A stretch of 64,000 nucleotides of DNA from Hofstenia miamia (GCA_004352715.1 SCFE01000034.1:2011441-2075440); one strand, 5' to 3'; counted from the first letter of the stretch, positions 48,428 to 61,353 are shown. Numbers and translations are program-made. The notes: generated by a model from the letters alone, not told the origin.

Positions 48428-51394
48428 GTTAAAGTTCAAGCGGGTGAATATATTTATCTATTGCATATAAAATGATCAATACTAATATAATCAATTAAAT
48501 TTAACGCATAATTGCGTAAGACATGCATAAATCCAAAAAGATTTTAATGAAATTATACTTTAAGTGTATGTTCACTCAATCTTATTTTCGTCTTTATAAA
48601 GTTTCTCAATACCTAATTATATTCATTCTTTTATATTTGACATTAACGTCATCATGATTATCTGCTTCTACAAATAAATATTCAACATTCATTGTTTAAA
48701 AATGGAATATACATGCAAGACTGTGCCTTTCTATCCCAAAAGCGTCTTTCAATTTGTTGAAGTAAGTTTTACTTCAGCTTTGAGAAATTTGTATGTATTC
48801 ACTTGACTAGTGTAAATGAAGACATGCCTGCATTTGAAAATGTACAAATTGTTGACATTGTTGCAGTAAATTCCCCAAATTATGTTTCTACAAAAACGCG
48901 GATGCATCAAAAAAGCACAATGCAGAATAAAGAAGGTTTTAAAGTTGATATTTAAGCAAGTATATACATTTACAAATATTTACAAGTTTGTTGATGGTTT
49001 GCGATCAAAGCTTGTCATAGAATTTATAGGCTGTTCAAGTCTTATTGCTAGTTTTAGTTTTCTTGTTATAATGAGTTACTGTTCAAATTCTAAACTGAAA
49101 TTTCAATTTGATTTAGATATTCACAACACACGTGCACAAAAATCATATCAAAATACTATAACAAATGAATTTCACTGTTTTTGAGAACTTAGAGAATTAA
49201 AGTTGAGTCAACATTTTTATTATGGCTTTGTTAAGATTTCATTCCGCATAGCTCGTGCTCATGTCTTTATTATTATTATAATTTTTAGTACTATTACATA
49301 TTTTTTATATTGTAAGCATTGTACTTTATTCCTTAATATGAATTCGAGATAAGCGATAATGTTGACAACACAAAAATTTTTATTATTAATATAGAGTTTG
49401 TTCACAGTTGACGCACAAAAGTAAATAAATAAAGTAAAAATTTTTTTGAATCGCCGATTTCATGACAAAATTTGTGGAAATAGACTTTATAGATTCTAAA
49501 AGAATCTTATTCATTATTTTTGTTCAAAAGGTAGATCTCAAACAAAATATATTTGTATGAAAAAATTTTTTAATTTTAGTAGAAAAAAACAAAAATTCTT
49601 AAAGCTAAAGCAAAATTTCTGCAATTTGAACTTTTTCAATAATAGGAAATTAAAGATTTGATTATTTGAGTGAAATAATTGAAAAAGGCGAGTTATTAAT
49701 AAAATGATAGAATATACTTTCTGTAAAAAGTCACTGAGAGACTTTACAAATGTTTTTTTGAAATCATCATACATTGCATCCAAAAATGATAATTGAAGTG
49801 TATTAGAGTGGCTCTTGATAAATCGAAATTGATTTGAAGACTAATGACTTTCTACTACTGAATATAATACATCAAAAACCACTTTCAGCAGCCTAATTTT
49901 TAACTCTTATATTTTTCCAATTTCTTAAACAAATGCTCATAAAGATATGATTTCACTAATCATGGGCCTTAAAATGTGCTATTTTTAAGAGAACAAATAT
50001 AGTTAGACAAATGTTAAACTCTTCAAGGTATGACTATATGCGAGTTATGAGATGTGGTTGCTTGCTATAGTTCTGATATTTAAAATCATAACATTAAAAT
50101 ATTTATTACTTATTCTCTTAAATTATATCATTAGCATAAACTTAAATCTCATTTCCTGGGGCCATTAACACCACAGAAATATTAATTTCCACAGATGTGC
50201 CCCCATTGCAAATTTATTCTAAATTTTTCAAATATCAAAAAATTTTTATAGTTTTGTCGTATAATCATACAATTCTATAAACTCACAAACGTTTAATTTC
50301 CATTTTCGAAAGTGTAGCATTTTCTTTCTACCATTAAACTAGACTAGTCAAAACAAATCTAGGTTCAAGTCAATAAACATTCTAATTCAACCACCTCGGA
50401 CGTTTTTATTGGTTGTCGTCTTCTTGGCATATGGGGAAACAACCATCTGAAATTAGTTCAAAGAATACTATTTACAATCAATCAAATCGAATTTACAAAC
50501 CTTTCACTACTTCTTTATAATTGTTTACTTAAATGATTTATTGTCGTTTTGTTTTGGCTAGTTAGCTTGTTAATTTCCATAAATAAATGCATGTTACAAT
50601 TGTAAACCAGGCATGAAATGTATTCTGCATTCGTATAGGATGTTTGTAAATCCCGTACTCATGAAAACACACCAGTTAGTTAGACTTGATTTTTCCAGAA
50701 TAATATATCAACATTTCGTAAAATATTCAAGATTTATACAGTACCGGATATTGAAGTTGGGGCAGCTACAACTGGTAGTGCAAAATTACATTTATACATA
50801 GAAGTAATAAATGGTAAACCACAGTTTAAGTGTATAATGCTATTTTACAACTAAATCAACAATTTAGAACTTTTTTCTTTGCAATACCTAAATTTATCAT
50901 CCTGTATTCAAAGTTTTGTATTTTAAGCATTATTTCAACACGAAAATTAACATAGGGACCTAAATACATGTATATGTATTCAGCATCGATATTATTCTAA
51001 CTATGTTACTTAACTCCAAAATCTATCTAAATATTATCAAAATTTTATATATCTATTAATTTATTTATTGATTTATATATCAAGTGTATACTCCATTCAA
51101 TAGATTTTACAAAAAATTTCTGCTTGTTGATTGAAATGTCAAAATTATCGGCATATATTAAATGTACTCCTTTTAATAGTCACAAAATTTTGTAAAATTT
51201 TTGCATTTATTAGCTTAAATTGCTGGGTTGCAGAAAGACATCGGGCATGATGCTGCTTAAAGCATTGTTATGTAATTCATTACAATGGCATCTCTCCAGT
51301 TTTTCACTTAATAGGTGCAACTTCAATTTTGCATTATAGTGTACAAATTTATGAAATGTTGGAATACATGAGTATTTTAGGTAAGCATATGCAG
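48428..51394 (+). other. Intron 2 of the split gene (phase 2)
   Basis: About 3 kb with no recognised gene. An open frame at 48882-49184 has a hydrophobic stretch but no domain. A (ATT)n patch at 49268-49282 could be a LINE tail. Confidence 0.45.
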
Positions 51395-51537
51395 TCAAAA
51401 AGGAGATGTTACCGACTATGACATGAGCTTACCATTGTGTCACACAGAGGACCCATTTAATATTTGTTCGATTACTATTCACGCAGTGGATGATAACGCT
51501 CCTTTGACACCTGTTGGTGAAGGCGAAAGCGAACCAA
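51395..51537 (+). CDS. Novel single-pass membrane protein, exon 3
   Basis: Acceptor ATATGCAG at 51387-51394; donor CCAA|GTAAGTCG at 51538, a near-perfect consensus. One base completes the Ser codon from exon 2; the frame continues QKGDVTDYDMSLPLCHTEDP, FNICSITIHAVDDNAPLTPV and GEGESEP. Acidic, Pro-containing, probably unstructured linker. Ends in phase 1. A hAT transposon starts about 13 bases after the donor. Confidence 0.65.
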
Positions 51538-51549
51538 GTAAGTCGATAT

Positions 51550-53277
51550 GAGTTATTATTACGAAAATAGATTTTATGCGTGATTTTGTCGTTTTTGGCC
51601 GACAATTTAGGCGGAAAAAATACCAATTTTGGCGAAACAACACTATATTAGTCAAATTTAGGTTTATTGTATTGAACAAATAAGAGCTTAATTAGAGTAT
51701 CTTCAAGAATGTTGTTTCTATTTTCCAAAAATGCTTGTAATCCCGAAAAGAACCGCTCCATTTCAACCGAAGTGCAGGGTGCGAAGTTGTAAATCTCGAT
51801 GTCTCTTGATTCTGTGATCCCGTGACCTCATCCCAACCTGTAGACCTCAACCAAACTCGCATTTTTCTCCCTCAAATTTTCAAATGTTACCATCAAATAC
51901 CCACTGATAACCGAATTAGAATAATTTGATGCGCCTTTGAAATAGAGAAATCCGAGCTCTCCGAGATCTTTATAAATTCAGGCAAAAACTTCAGTGCTGC
52001 CACAAAACCAACACGGGAAGCGGTTGTTGGTTCCCGCATGACATCAAGCGCTTTTTTTGCAGTTGCACAAGATTTTTCGGGAATTGTTTCCAAAAATTCT
52101 TTCAAGGGCTTCCAGTACTGCGCAATATAAACAACTGCTTCTATCCAGGTTCCCCACCGTGTAAGAACAGGATCGGAGAAAATCGAAATACTTAGCTGTG
52201 TTGCGTTCAAAATTGGTCCAAGCTCGACGACAACTGGGAAACTTTTGAAAGATTTTTTTACGTTTCTTACCACGTTTCTTTTTCCGCAACTTTTGCTCCA
52301 AGTCTCGCAAGCATGTGACTGAAACATGTGACGTGCACTAATTTGGGAGCGTGTCTCTGAGGGCCTTTGCCGCGGCAATATTTTAGGCCACCCCATCAGA
52401 TACAAACAATCGGAAATTTTCAAAAATTTCCATTTGCCCGATTTTAGCTATCGCAGCAGTCACTTTTTGTCGCACAATAACTGCATTGGGGGATACTTCA
52501 CTGACAGTCAAATCAACCAAGATTCTCCCCTGACATTTTAGCAATATGTACACCATAGATTACTTTTCCCCATTACAATCCCCTTCGTCAAAAATATAGT
52601 AGTAGAGACCCTCTTTAAGTTTGACTTTAATTTTCTTGAATAATTCTTTATAAGCCCAATCTGCATACGTTGTGGCCAATGTACGGTGAGAGGGAATTGG
52701 GCGAGAGAATCCTTGTTCAAGCGCTTTCTTAAGAGCAGGGTTAGGTAACGATTTTAGTGGGAGACCCGCAGATATCCAGCATTCAGTGAAATTCCGCAAA
52801 AACGTATCCTCGGTGCGTTCAAGAGCAAGGACAGGGTTTACACTCAACGTAGTCTGTCGCGATCTCTAAACAATTGAATTATTTAAACAAGTTGCAAAAT
52901 ATTAAAACTCTTAAAAACTTTTAAAAAAATTGGTTTTTTTACCTTCAATTCCACCGCCTTTTTGTGGTGGGCTTCGTTCAAATGACTTTCGACGTGGTTC
53001 GACCTTGCGCAGTTGAAGGATTTTCCGCAGTAAGAACAGAGGAACTGGATTGAGGTCAGTTCCTTTTTCAAAAATTTAAAAAACGAGTGTTGACCTAATT
53101 TTGCTCGTAGGTTTTGGATGGACGACGCGTGTGCACTGCTAATTTTCGTCTGAAAATAGTCTTAAATGATGTAAAATTTTATGGACATTGAGCAAACAAA
53201 CATAGTAAAATTGGCGGATTTTGTCGCCACTTTGACGATTTGGCGGGGCCAATTATTTATTTTCGTAGTTATTATTG
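51550..53277 (-). mobile_element. hAT transposon inside intron 3
   Basis: The ends are inverted: GTTATTATTACGAAAATAGA at the left and, reverse-complemented, AATAATAACTACGAAAATAA at the right. They are followed inward by similar GTCG/GGCGG-containing subterminal sequence. The broken transposase lies between them on the minus strand. Exact termini and target duplication were not resolved, so the limits are good to perhaps 10-20 bases. Confidence 0.6.
51893..53071 (-). pseudogene. hAT transposase (CGGBP1-related), frameshifted
   Basis: The first minus-strand frame (53071-52883) encodes a BED-type zinc finger: FLCSYCGKSFNCARSNHVES then HLNEAHHKK. The second (52847-52560) reads ECWISAGLPLKSLPNPALKK, then PIPSHRTLATTYADWAYKEL, the region before the catalytic core. 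A disrupted stretch around 52540-52300 still shows LVHVTCFSHMLARLG, the core C-x-AH-like motif. The last frame (52423-51893) gives PVLTRWGTWIEAVVYIAQYW and EFLETIPEKSCATAKKAL, hAT motifs near the end of the core. This arrangement is that of hAT transposases related to the vertebrate CGG-repeat-binding protein. Frame breaks occur near 52870, 52540 and 52300; no C-terminal dimerisation block was recognised, so it is not functional. Confidence 0.8.
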
Positions 53278-54315
53278 CAAGTACCACTACAATATATTCG
53301 CAATATTTTGTGTAAATGAAAAAATGCAACCCTGTGTCTATTCTCTTTTTGTATCGCAGCTTTAGAATATAATTTTGAAAATAATTTTGGGCAGAAGATT
53401 GTACATAATATTTTAAATTGGAGTTGTTGTTACCTTTAATAATTCTAACTTGTAGTTTTTCGTTTCTGTATAACATCTTTTTAAAAATAATGTTATAGAA
53501 TTCAACAATTTTGCAAAAAATAGCATAAAATTGCTGGTATAACATCATTTTGGTGCACACTATCAGACAAGGTAAACGGAGTATAAATGCTCGATCGTGG
53601 GAAATTTTATATATCTACGGAGTGATTCAATAATTCAAATCAGCATTTCGCAGAAGAATTATTAAGACAATAGGTTTTCGGGGAAATCGTAGGGCTTCCA
53701 AAAGCACCTACCTAGTGAGGTAAAAGAAAAACGATGACGAGTGGGAAAAAACAGTTATTAAAAAAATATCTGCTCAAGGTTTCCTAAAAATTTTATTACT
53801 TTTATTGTATAATATTCAACACTTTTCTCACAATTTATCTGGACTTCCATTCATTCTTCAGTGAAAAAACCATTTTAAATTGAGTTTGAAAAGTCAAAAC
53901 ACAATTGAACTTTCGGCATCTAAAAATTGTGACTTGAAAATTGAAGCCGTTGCCCACCGCAGCTGTAAGTGTTTAGGAGGTTGCCGGCTGTTAGCCATCG
54001 CTTACGCTGGCTGCGGCCAAAGCCGCAAGGCGCTTCCTAATATGCCCAGATAACAGAGTGGAAGAAATTGATTATAGCAACAATAGCAATAATAAAATTT
54101 TTTTTCTAATGTTAATGTTGCGCTGGCGTAAACAATTAATTGATTTATTGCCTAGCATGTACCTGAGTGCGCTTAGCCGTAGTAGTCCTTTCATCCCAAA
54201 ATTAGCACTGCTAAAATTTAGACAATAACATAGTTCATGTTACTATTGTTTTATATATACAGTGTAAATCTTCCACAAACGCATATTTCGTTAGATTTTC
54301 ACTGAAATATTCTAG
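53278..54315 (+). other. Remainder of intron 3
   Basis: Non-coding. A GC-rich patch at 53945-54055 with GCGGC/AGCCGC words resembles the composition of the MITE at 7211-7622, without clear ends. Confidence 0.4.
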
Positions 54316-54468
54316 ACTCTCCCATGGGTTTATCGGAACATTCGCCACAGTTGCAAAAACACGACGATGGTCCTAGTCGCATGACCCTTGATCTTCCAAA
54401 CTTTAAGCACCACAGTTCACACAAACTTAAGCAGAGTATATTTTCATTTACTTCAAATAGCAAGGACA
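54316..54468 (+). CDS. Novel single-pass membrane protein, exon 4
   Basis: Acceptor ATATTCTAG at 54307-54315; donor GACA|GTAAGTGG at 54469. Two bases complete the Asn codon from exon 3, then SPMGLSEHSPQLQKHDDGPS, RMTLDLPNFKHHSSHKLKQS and IFSFTSNSKD. Ser/His/Lys-rich cytoplasmic linker. Ends in phase 1, so the gene continues; the following exon was not found with a matching phase. Confidence 0.6.
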
Positions 54469-57400
54469 GTAAGTGGTTACTTTTTAACCATCGTATGATG
54501 CATGTTTTACCGTGGAAACAGCATTATATTTCATCATAATTATAAATTGCTATTTCTACTTGCACGTTTTTGTTTTAAATCACTAGTGTTCAAACTTAAA
54601 CGTTTTTACTTTGTTAAAAACACTTACAACCTGCGTTTTAAGGAGATATTTTCCGATTTGCCTCATTGTTGTATTCGACATATTTTCCATAAAATTGCTA
54701 ACATCAAGGCTTTTAATTTTATATAGAAATTTTATCCTCATATATTTGGCGAAGTTTCATTTTTAAACGTTAATTACAATGCACTACAAAATTTAAAATT
54801 ATTTTAATGAGTTTTAAAAAGGCTTTTCATGTATTTACATACAATTTTTGAAATTGTTGATACATAATAATTCATGTTATTCAAGTTCCATTTACAAATT
54901 GCAAAAGAACATTGCTTATACAAAATTTTAATTAAAGTTATCATTAAATAATAAATATGATTGAACAAAATGACATTTAAGCAAATTTTTTAGGTTTGGT
55001 AGAGGAAGATTGTCCACCCCTTCCAAGTGAAAATCCAATGGCAGACATTTTGGGTTATAAATAATTTTAATGAAATCAAATATTTTTAAAATAATAAATC
55101 CAGTGCCATAATCATTATATTTTACCATGTAAATCAATCAACGTAGTTTTGATCTTTATTAATATTCATAAAATAATGTGAAAGCTTTCCTAAGTCTGTC
55201 AAAACGATAACTTAAATATGAAAGAAAAAAATCATTTTAAATCCAAAAATAAAAAATGTTGCTTCAAAATTACATGAACATTTTTTGAAAATGTTCCTGC
55301 ATTGTGATAAATTATGGCAGCAGGAATGTTCCAGTGATTTTGGAGAAATGTCTTAACAGATAGTGGAAGCATATTTAGATTGACTAAATTTTAAATTTTA
55401 ATTGTATTAATCATAATTCAAGCAAACCAAGTTTCCGACAGATGATTTTTATTCTTCTTTGGCAACTCGTCAAACTAATTAGTAATTTATGTATTAATAC
55501 CTTATTTATATTGGCCAACTATTAAAAAAATCTACAAGAAATACAATTTTTTTAAGATTTAATGCGAGCTTCATCTTGAAAATTTAATTTTTAAAGGTAC
55601 GAAATATAGCTTGGATCTTTAGTAAATATATAATGACTAGCCTTCGGAGAATATAAAATGAAATATGTCTTTTATTTATGAAAAATCATTTTGAAAAGTG
55701 GTAAAACCATATAATTTATTATGTAAGAAATTGCAAAATTGAAAAGAAATTTTATATTTTGTTGTTTTTAAACATTTTCAAACATTAAGTTAAATTCTCA
55801 TTCTATAAATGTTTATTTGGAAATATTCTAGGAATTCCCGCAAAATTTAAAAAAAAATTGATATTTATTAACAATGGTAAAATAAGTTTATTATAAACAA
55901 TGGTAAAAATAATTTATTATTAATTAAGCTATTGCTAAAAAATTGTTAATAACGATAGCTTTAATGATCCTTCATTAAAATCAATAATAAATGTTTGAAT
56001 ATAATTAGTTTTAATAATGTGTAAAACAAATGAAATGTAATGAACATAAAGTATAAATCTAATACTAAAAACCGAACAGAAGAGGAGAATACTACTATAA
56101 GTGCAATGGAATGGCACGTTGCAGCTCTCAACAAATTCTGTATAATTGATGTTGCCTCGTCAAAAAATTGAAAGGCACTTATCTTGAAACTTTGAATCTT
56201 TCTTGCTAGGGCAACTAAAATAAACTACGAGAGACATCGCGCATTGCTGGATTGAAACTTATTTACAATAGACCGCTACTTTGATTTAATGTACACTTTC
56301 AGATTTCTTGAAAGCATAACACCATCCTCCAAATATGAATGCCAGATGGTCAGTTTCTTTTCATGCTTCTTCAACAGTATCAAACTCTTCCCTAGTATTA
56401 GAATAATTAAAGGCATCATAGGAAGGTGCAAGTTCGCTAAGTAATTAACATTCGTGTTTCGATATCGTTGGCACATCAATATAAATAAAATAGAATGGGT
56501 GAGTAAAAAAAATTGTTGGAAGCCATCAGACAACCAAATTTACAAAAATCAAAATGTACACCTGTTCGTTTTAGCTACCTATAATAACTATAATTCAATT
56601 GGCCTGATCAAGAGTTGTGAAAAATTAATTACTTACAACATTTCTAGCAAGTGATGTGGTATCCCCAAGCTAAGCAATTAACCAAATTTAGGTTAATTAA
56701 AAAAAGATGTCTAGCAATTATCATTGCAATTATATCTAATGTGAATAATTTATAGTTTTTTAAGATTCTAGAATTTTTGTATTTGTGCGAAATATATGTA
56801 AGTTTATATTTACAATTCAACGCTTTGTATTTTTAAATTTTAAAAAAAATTTATATGATTCCTATAAATATAATCATAAAAATAATCATTTGATTACATT
56901 ATTTTCATATATATGAATCACATAAATATGAAAAAATATATATATACATAGGATAAATTTTAAATTTCATCAATTTTGAAGTTAAATTCGTGAACAAAAA
57001 TGAGCAAAAGAATAAAAGTTATAATTTTAAGCATCTAATATAATAAAGCCATTAATTCTACTTCTGATTTTACATATTTGTAAACGTTACAAAAAAATTA
57101 TCAACAATTCTGAATTCACGTGATCTATATACAGATAATCTGTTACAAATACGTAAAAAATAGTTTTTATGTCATTTTTCATTTAGAATTATTTTATATT
57201 CCTGTAACTTCACTGGCATTTTATGCTTAAATAAAATTTTATTTTGCCTTAAAATTAATATTTTGTACAACTACATACAAATCACTTCTTGCAATTAGTT
57301 TAAGGACAAAATCGTAATATAGCAAATAAATATTTCTGGATGAATTGATAAAATAATACTTTGTGTTTTTTATTTTTGACCTATCTAAGATAAGTGAACA

Positions 57401-57552
57401 AAATATGCAAGAAGGCATGCTCAGGCTCAGGCCGTTCAAAAACGTGTAGTCAGTTATATGCATATAATATTCATAAATAACATAAAATGTGAAAGTGAGG
57501 GATAGAGGCTGGCTTCGGCTACTAAACAAATTAGCCATTTGGGTGTCCCTAT
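54469..57552. other. Non-coding, probably intron 4
   Basis: No secure exon. A minus-strand stretch at about 56420-56280 reads NYSNTREEFDTVEEA, then after a stop HLAFIFGGWCYAFKKSES; it is protein-like but unassigned. Confidence 0.35.
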
Positions 57553-58335
57553 TAATATTGCTGCGTTCAATAAGTCTTGCAAGTGATCTCATGATTTCCT
57601 ATCCCGTTAATGCACAATATTAGTTTTCCACTTAAAAATGACCTATAACACGGATGTTTGAATTCCGAAAAAAAAATTTCAATTCAGTTCCAAATGTGTT
57701 GTCTAGGAGGAAAAATAGTGAGCAGTTATCAAGCGCCTGCAACGAATTTATTTATTAAATGGAAAATTAAGAATTGAGCACGGTGTCATACTTCAAGCGA
57801 GACCACAGCTTTCTTTCAAAGGAGGAAGTGGAACTTGTTCCTCAATCGCCATATTCACCCGATCTCAACATGTGCGATCGCTTCATCAACCACAAGTTAA
57901 AAGAACACGTGCGTCAGCTTGACCTCAACTCGCCTGAAGAAGTGACTAGTGCCGCCTTTGACTACTTGCGGAGCATTCCCGAATGTGTCTTCAAAGAAGA
58001 ACTCCTGAAATTCAAACACCATTACCATCGTGTGTGTGAGTTGAGTGGCGATTGCGTCACTGGCTAGAACTTTTTTCTTTGTTCTATTGATCAATAAAAA
58101 TGCTTTTCATCTCTGGAAATTCATTTTTTCTTTAATAAATAAATTTGTTGCAGGCGTTTGATAACTGCTCACTCTGTTTGCTCCTAGACAACACATTTGG
58201 AACTGAATTGAATTTTTTTTTGGAATTGAAGCATCCATGTTGTAGGTCATCTTTGAGTGGAAAACTAATATTGTGCATTAACGGGGTAGGAAATCATCAG
58301 ATCACTTGCAAGACTTATTGAACGAGGCAATATTA
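57553..58335 (+). mobile_element. Mariner-type deletion derivative with ~205-bp terminal repeats
   Basis: Long inverted repeats at 57553-57759 and 58131-58335, roughly 85-90% identical by eye. They start TAATATTGCTGCGTTCAATA and, reverse-complemented, TAATATTGCCTCGTTCAATA; the outer TA is the expected Tc1/mariner target duplication. Only about 370 bases lie between the repeats, carrying the last part of a mariner transposase, so the element is non-autonomous. Confidence 0.85.
57774..58067 (+). pseudogene. Mariner transposase C-terminal fragment
   Basis: The frame contains VPQSPYSPDLNMCDRFINHK, the mariner signature around the third catalytic Asp (YSPDLxPxDxxLFxxLK). It continues to the C-terminus (EVTSAAFDYLRSIPE, then FKHHYHRVCELSGDC) and a TAG at 58065-58067. 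There is no ATG; helix-turn-helix and the first two catalytic Asp residues are absent. The element evidently lost its interior, fusing the left repeat to the transposase end. The reading frame itself is intact, suggesting that the deletion is fairly recent. Confidence 0.85.
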
Positions 58336-58533
58336 CATTGTCAAAATTCAAAAAACTATTTGGGGCACTCGCCCCCGTGAAATTATTGACAAAGGTTGCT
58401 GAGACCCTTCCAAATATCTATGGCTAGAGAAAATATTTCTAAATAGATCAAAGAGCGTGATTTCCTTCACTTACAATGATACTAATCAATTTGTTTATTC
58501 ATCAACTGACAATTTTTTAAGAACAACCTGTTC

Positions 58534-58589
<56 letters not shown>

Positions 58590-60006
58590 ATTCTCTAGCG
58601 TTGTGTTTACACTAATGTATTTGAATTGCGAAAATCAAACCCATAATTTATTATGGCGGCCAAAAACATATGCTGAGATGATAAATTTTACGAATTTTTA
58701 CATAAAAGATAATACTAGAAAAATTTCAATAATATATCTTTGGCAACTGTGCAGTGACTTGAAATATTTTCTTTCTAAAAAAAACTGAATTTTATTGCAA
58801 ATGGCAAAAAACTATTTTTCATTTTCCTCACATCGTAAAATCAGCCAAGTGCAAAAAGTAATGCACTCAATATTTCAATATAAATGTACAAATCAAGTGT
58901 AAAAACTGATACTAAAAGTTTATGCTAAACTAATAATTTTATAGTAGCTCTTTTGACAATTGCTTGAATTGTGATAAAAACAAATTTTGGACTTGAGCGT
59001 AATGTCATCTGGAGAGGATGGATTATATTAAGTTTTATTATATGATAGGTTTTGCCTTATGACTTCCCCTTATGCAAGGGAAAACTTACGACCTCTGAAA
59101 ACGTCGGAAAGTGTTGCGGTTAGCAAAATAAGTTATAAGGGAAAACTTATCCTGCAAACGCAAATTAAGAATCTCTTATGGGTTTTTGTATTTTAGTAAG
59201 TTAGTGTAGGGAGCCTACTCAAACTTGAGTAAACCAATGGAATTGTTCGCTGTAAATATCCGTTCGAAAAATGGTATCAGGGAAAACTTATAGTGTATAC
59301 GCAACTAATATTTCATTAATCTGGTAATTGTTTCTTAAATAAAGATCAACTCATATTTGAAATCTTATTGTGTACACGGGGCTTTATATAGCATTTACGG
59401 TCTTAATTTGCATGCACTGTTGCACAATTATCAGATTTTTGTAATTTCGCACAATTTTCAAATAACGTCAATCAAGCCCAGTCAATGTCCATTTCTCGAG
59501 GTAACTTTTGGTTTATAATAATAATTATAATAATAATAATAAAATGCTTTATTATAGTGATAATGATACTACATACTATAAGTGTAAACTAAAAAGTGCA
59601 ATTTCAAATATGGATACACGTCGCACAAAGGCAGACGAAAAATTTAGAGTAATTATCGCCTGGTGGTAGGGAGCCGCAATGGATACAGACAAAGGGGAAC
59701 GTTCTTCTATGCTAGGGGCATTCCCCCTTCCGGAAATACGGATTTTAAACATAGCATTTTGTTTTTTCTTGGCTGGAGGTTTATTTAATTTATTCCTTAC
59801 TTTATTTATTTAAAACAAATAAATTTTTTTTTTATTTAAAATTTACTATGTACTGCAGGGCTGTAAATGGGCCAAGATATGTTGACCAACTTTATCTAAA
59901 ATCAAATTAATGAATTTTGACCTAATCCTACTTAGGTTGTATAGAACTTTCAATCTACCTGAAAATTTGAGCCAAATGTGACACACTATAATTCTAATAC
60001 TTCTAA
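58336..60006. other. Non-coding stretch
   Basis: It includes the AT microsatellite at 58535-58589. At 59057-59300 the word AGGGAAAACTTA(T) recurs three times. At 59517-59550 an AATAATAATAATAAAATGCTTTA motif looks like the 3' tail of a minus-strand LINE. No gene. Confidence 0.4.
58535..58589. repeat. (AT)n microsatellite
   Basis: Long TA run broken once by TGTA. Confidence 0.95.
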
Positions 60007-61353
60007 GGGTGCATTCACACAGAAAGATTGTGCTTGCTAGTTCGAGCTTTTGGCGTTCACACAGAAAGCGAGCTTGCGCTAGCTTTAAATCTTGGGTATT
60101 CACACAGAGAGAATGGGATATTTTATTTCCTTGCATTGAATTAAGGGTGTGGTGTCAACACGGCGGGATTTGCCTTGCGTTATTTCCTTGCATTGAATTC
60201 AGGGTGTTCACACAGCGCGATTGTGCGAGCTTGGGCTTGCTAGAGATTTAAACAGTTGAGTGACTGAGAGAGCATTCACACAGAAAGATTTATCGCAATC
60301 CCAATTAAAGCCTAGCGCGAGCGATATTTTCTAACACATGTTTAAAGATAGTTCTATTCACACAGAAAGCGCGCGAGTGCGCGATTGTAAAAGATTGTAA
60401 ATTTGATTTTAAACATGCTAAATATTTTTGACGATGACATCTCGCTCAATAATTTAATTCATGCCAAAAATTAGTTCTAAGTACGTAAAGTATATGTAAT
60501 TTAAATTCATTTTTTAATTTAATTTCAAAAAAAATATTATTTAATAAATTTGTAAAGTAGATTTGGTCTTGACCACTTTTTTTTTTTTTTGTTACTTTTT
60601 GTATTAATAGTAACTAAATTCAATAAAAAAAATATATTTTGATTTCTTTTTTAATATAAAACTACCTTAAATAAAATATATTTTTTTACTCCACCCTAAT
60701 AGAATAGAAATAAAAATAAATTAAATTCATTTCAATTTAATAAATAAATAAATTAATAAAAAAAATAAATTAAATTAAATAAAAAATTGACTGGCTTGCT
60801 AAATTAATTGGATTCAATTAAATAAATTTAAGTTAGTTAATTACATAAAAAAAAATTAAATAAATTGTCATAATATTTAAAAAAAAAAAAATAATTTAAT
60901 TCGCTCCAATCCATTCAATAAAAAAAAACAATATGTAAAGTAAATTAATTTATTCCTTTCATAAAACAAAAGCACGCGTTCTGTGTGAACTCTCCCCTCT
61001 CTATTAATTGCTAGAAATATATCGCAAGCGCAAGCTCGCTTTCTGTGTGAATTCAACTATCNNNNNNNNNNNNNNNNNNNNNNNNNNNNNNNNNNNNNNN
61101 NNNNNNNNNNNNNNNNNNNNNNNNNNNNNNNNNNNNNNNNNNNNNNNNNNNNNTGAATGCTACTATCTTAAAACATGTGTTTAAATTACAAGCGCGATAT
61201 CGCAATCTCTCTGTGTGAATACCCTCCTTTATTTCCTCTTGTTTAAATCTCAAGATTGGCTTTATCGCTCGCTTTCTGTGTGAATTCAACTATCTTAAAA
61301 CATGTGTTAAAAATACAAGCGCTATATCGCAAGCTTCCTGTGTGAATGCACCC
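60007..61353. mobile_element. Harbinger-like foldback element with repeated terminal motif
   Basis: The element begins GGGTGCATTCACACAGAAAG and, reverse-complemented, ends GGGTGCATTCACACAGGAAG. It is flanked by TAA on both sides (60004-60006 and 61354-61356), the 3-bp duplication typical of PIF/Harbinger elements. The TTCACACAG motif recurs about seven times forward in the left half (about 60013, 60055, 60099, 60147 degenerate, 60208, 60274, 60358). It recurs about five times reversed in the right half (about 60980, 61042, 61210, 61271, 61337). Between lie about 550 bases of AAATTAAATAAA-like low-complexity DNA. Short GCGC-rich words (GCGAGCTTGCGC, GCGCGCGAGTGCGCG) follow the motifs. No coding capacity. 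A 92-base gap lies inside the right half. Confidence 0.75.
61062..61153. other. Assembly gap (92 N)
   Basis: Run of N inside the right, repeat-rich arm of the foldback element. Confidence 1.
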
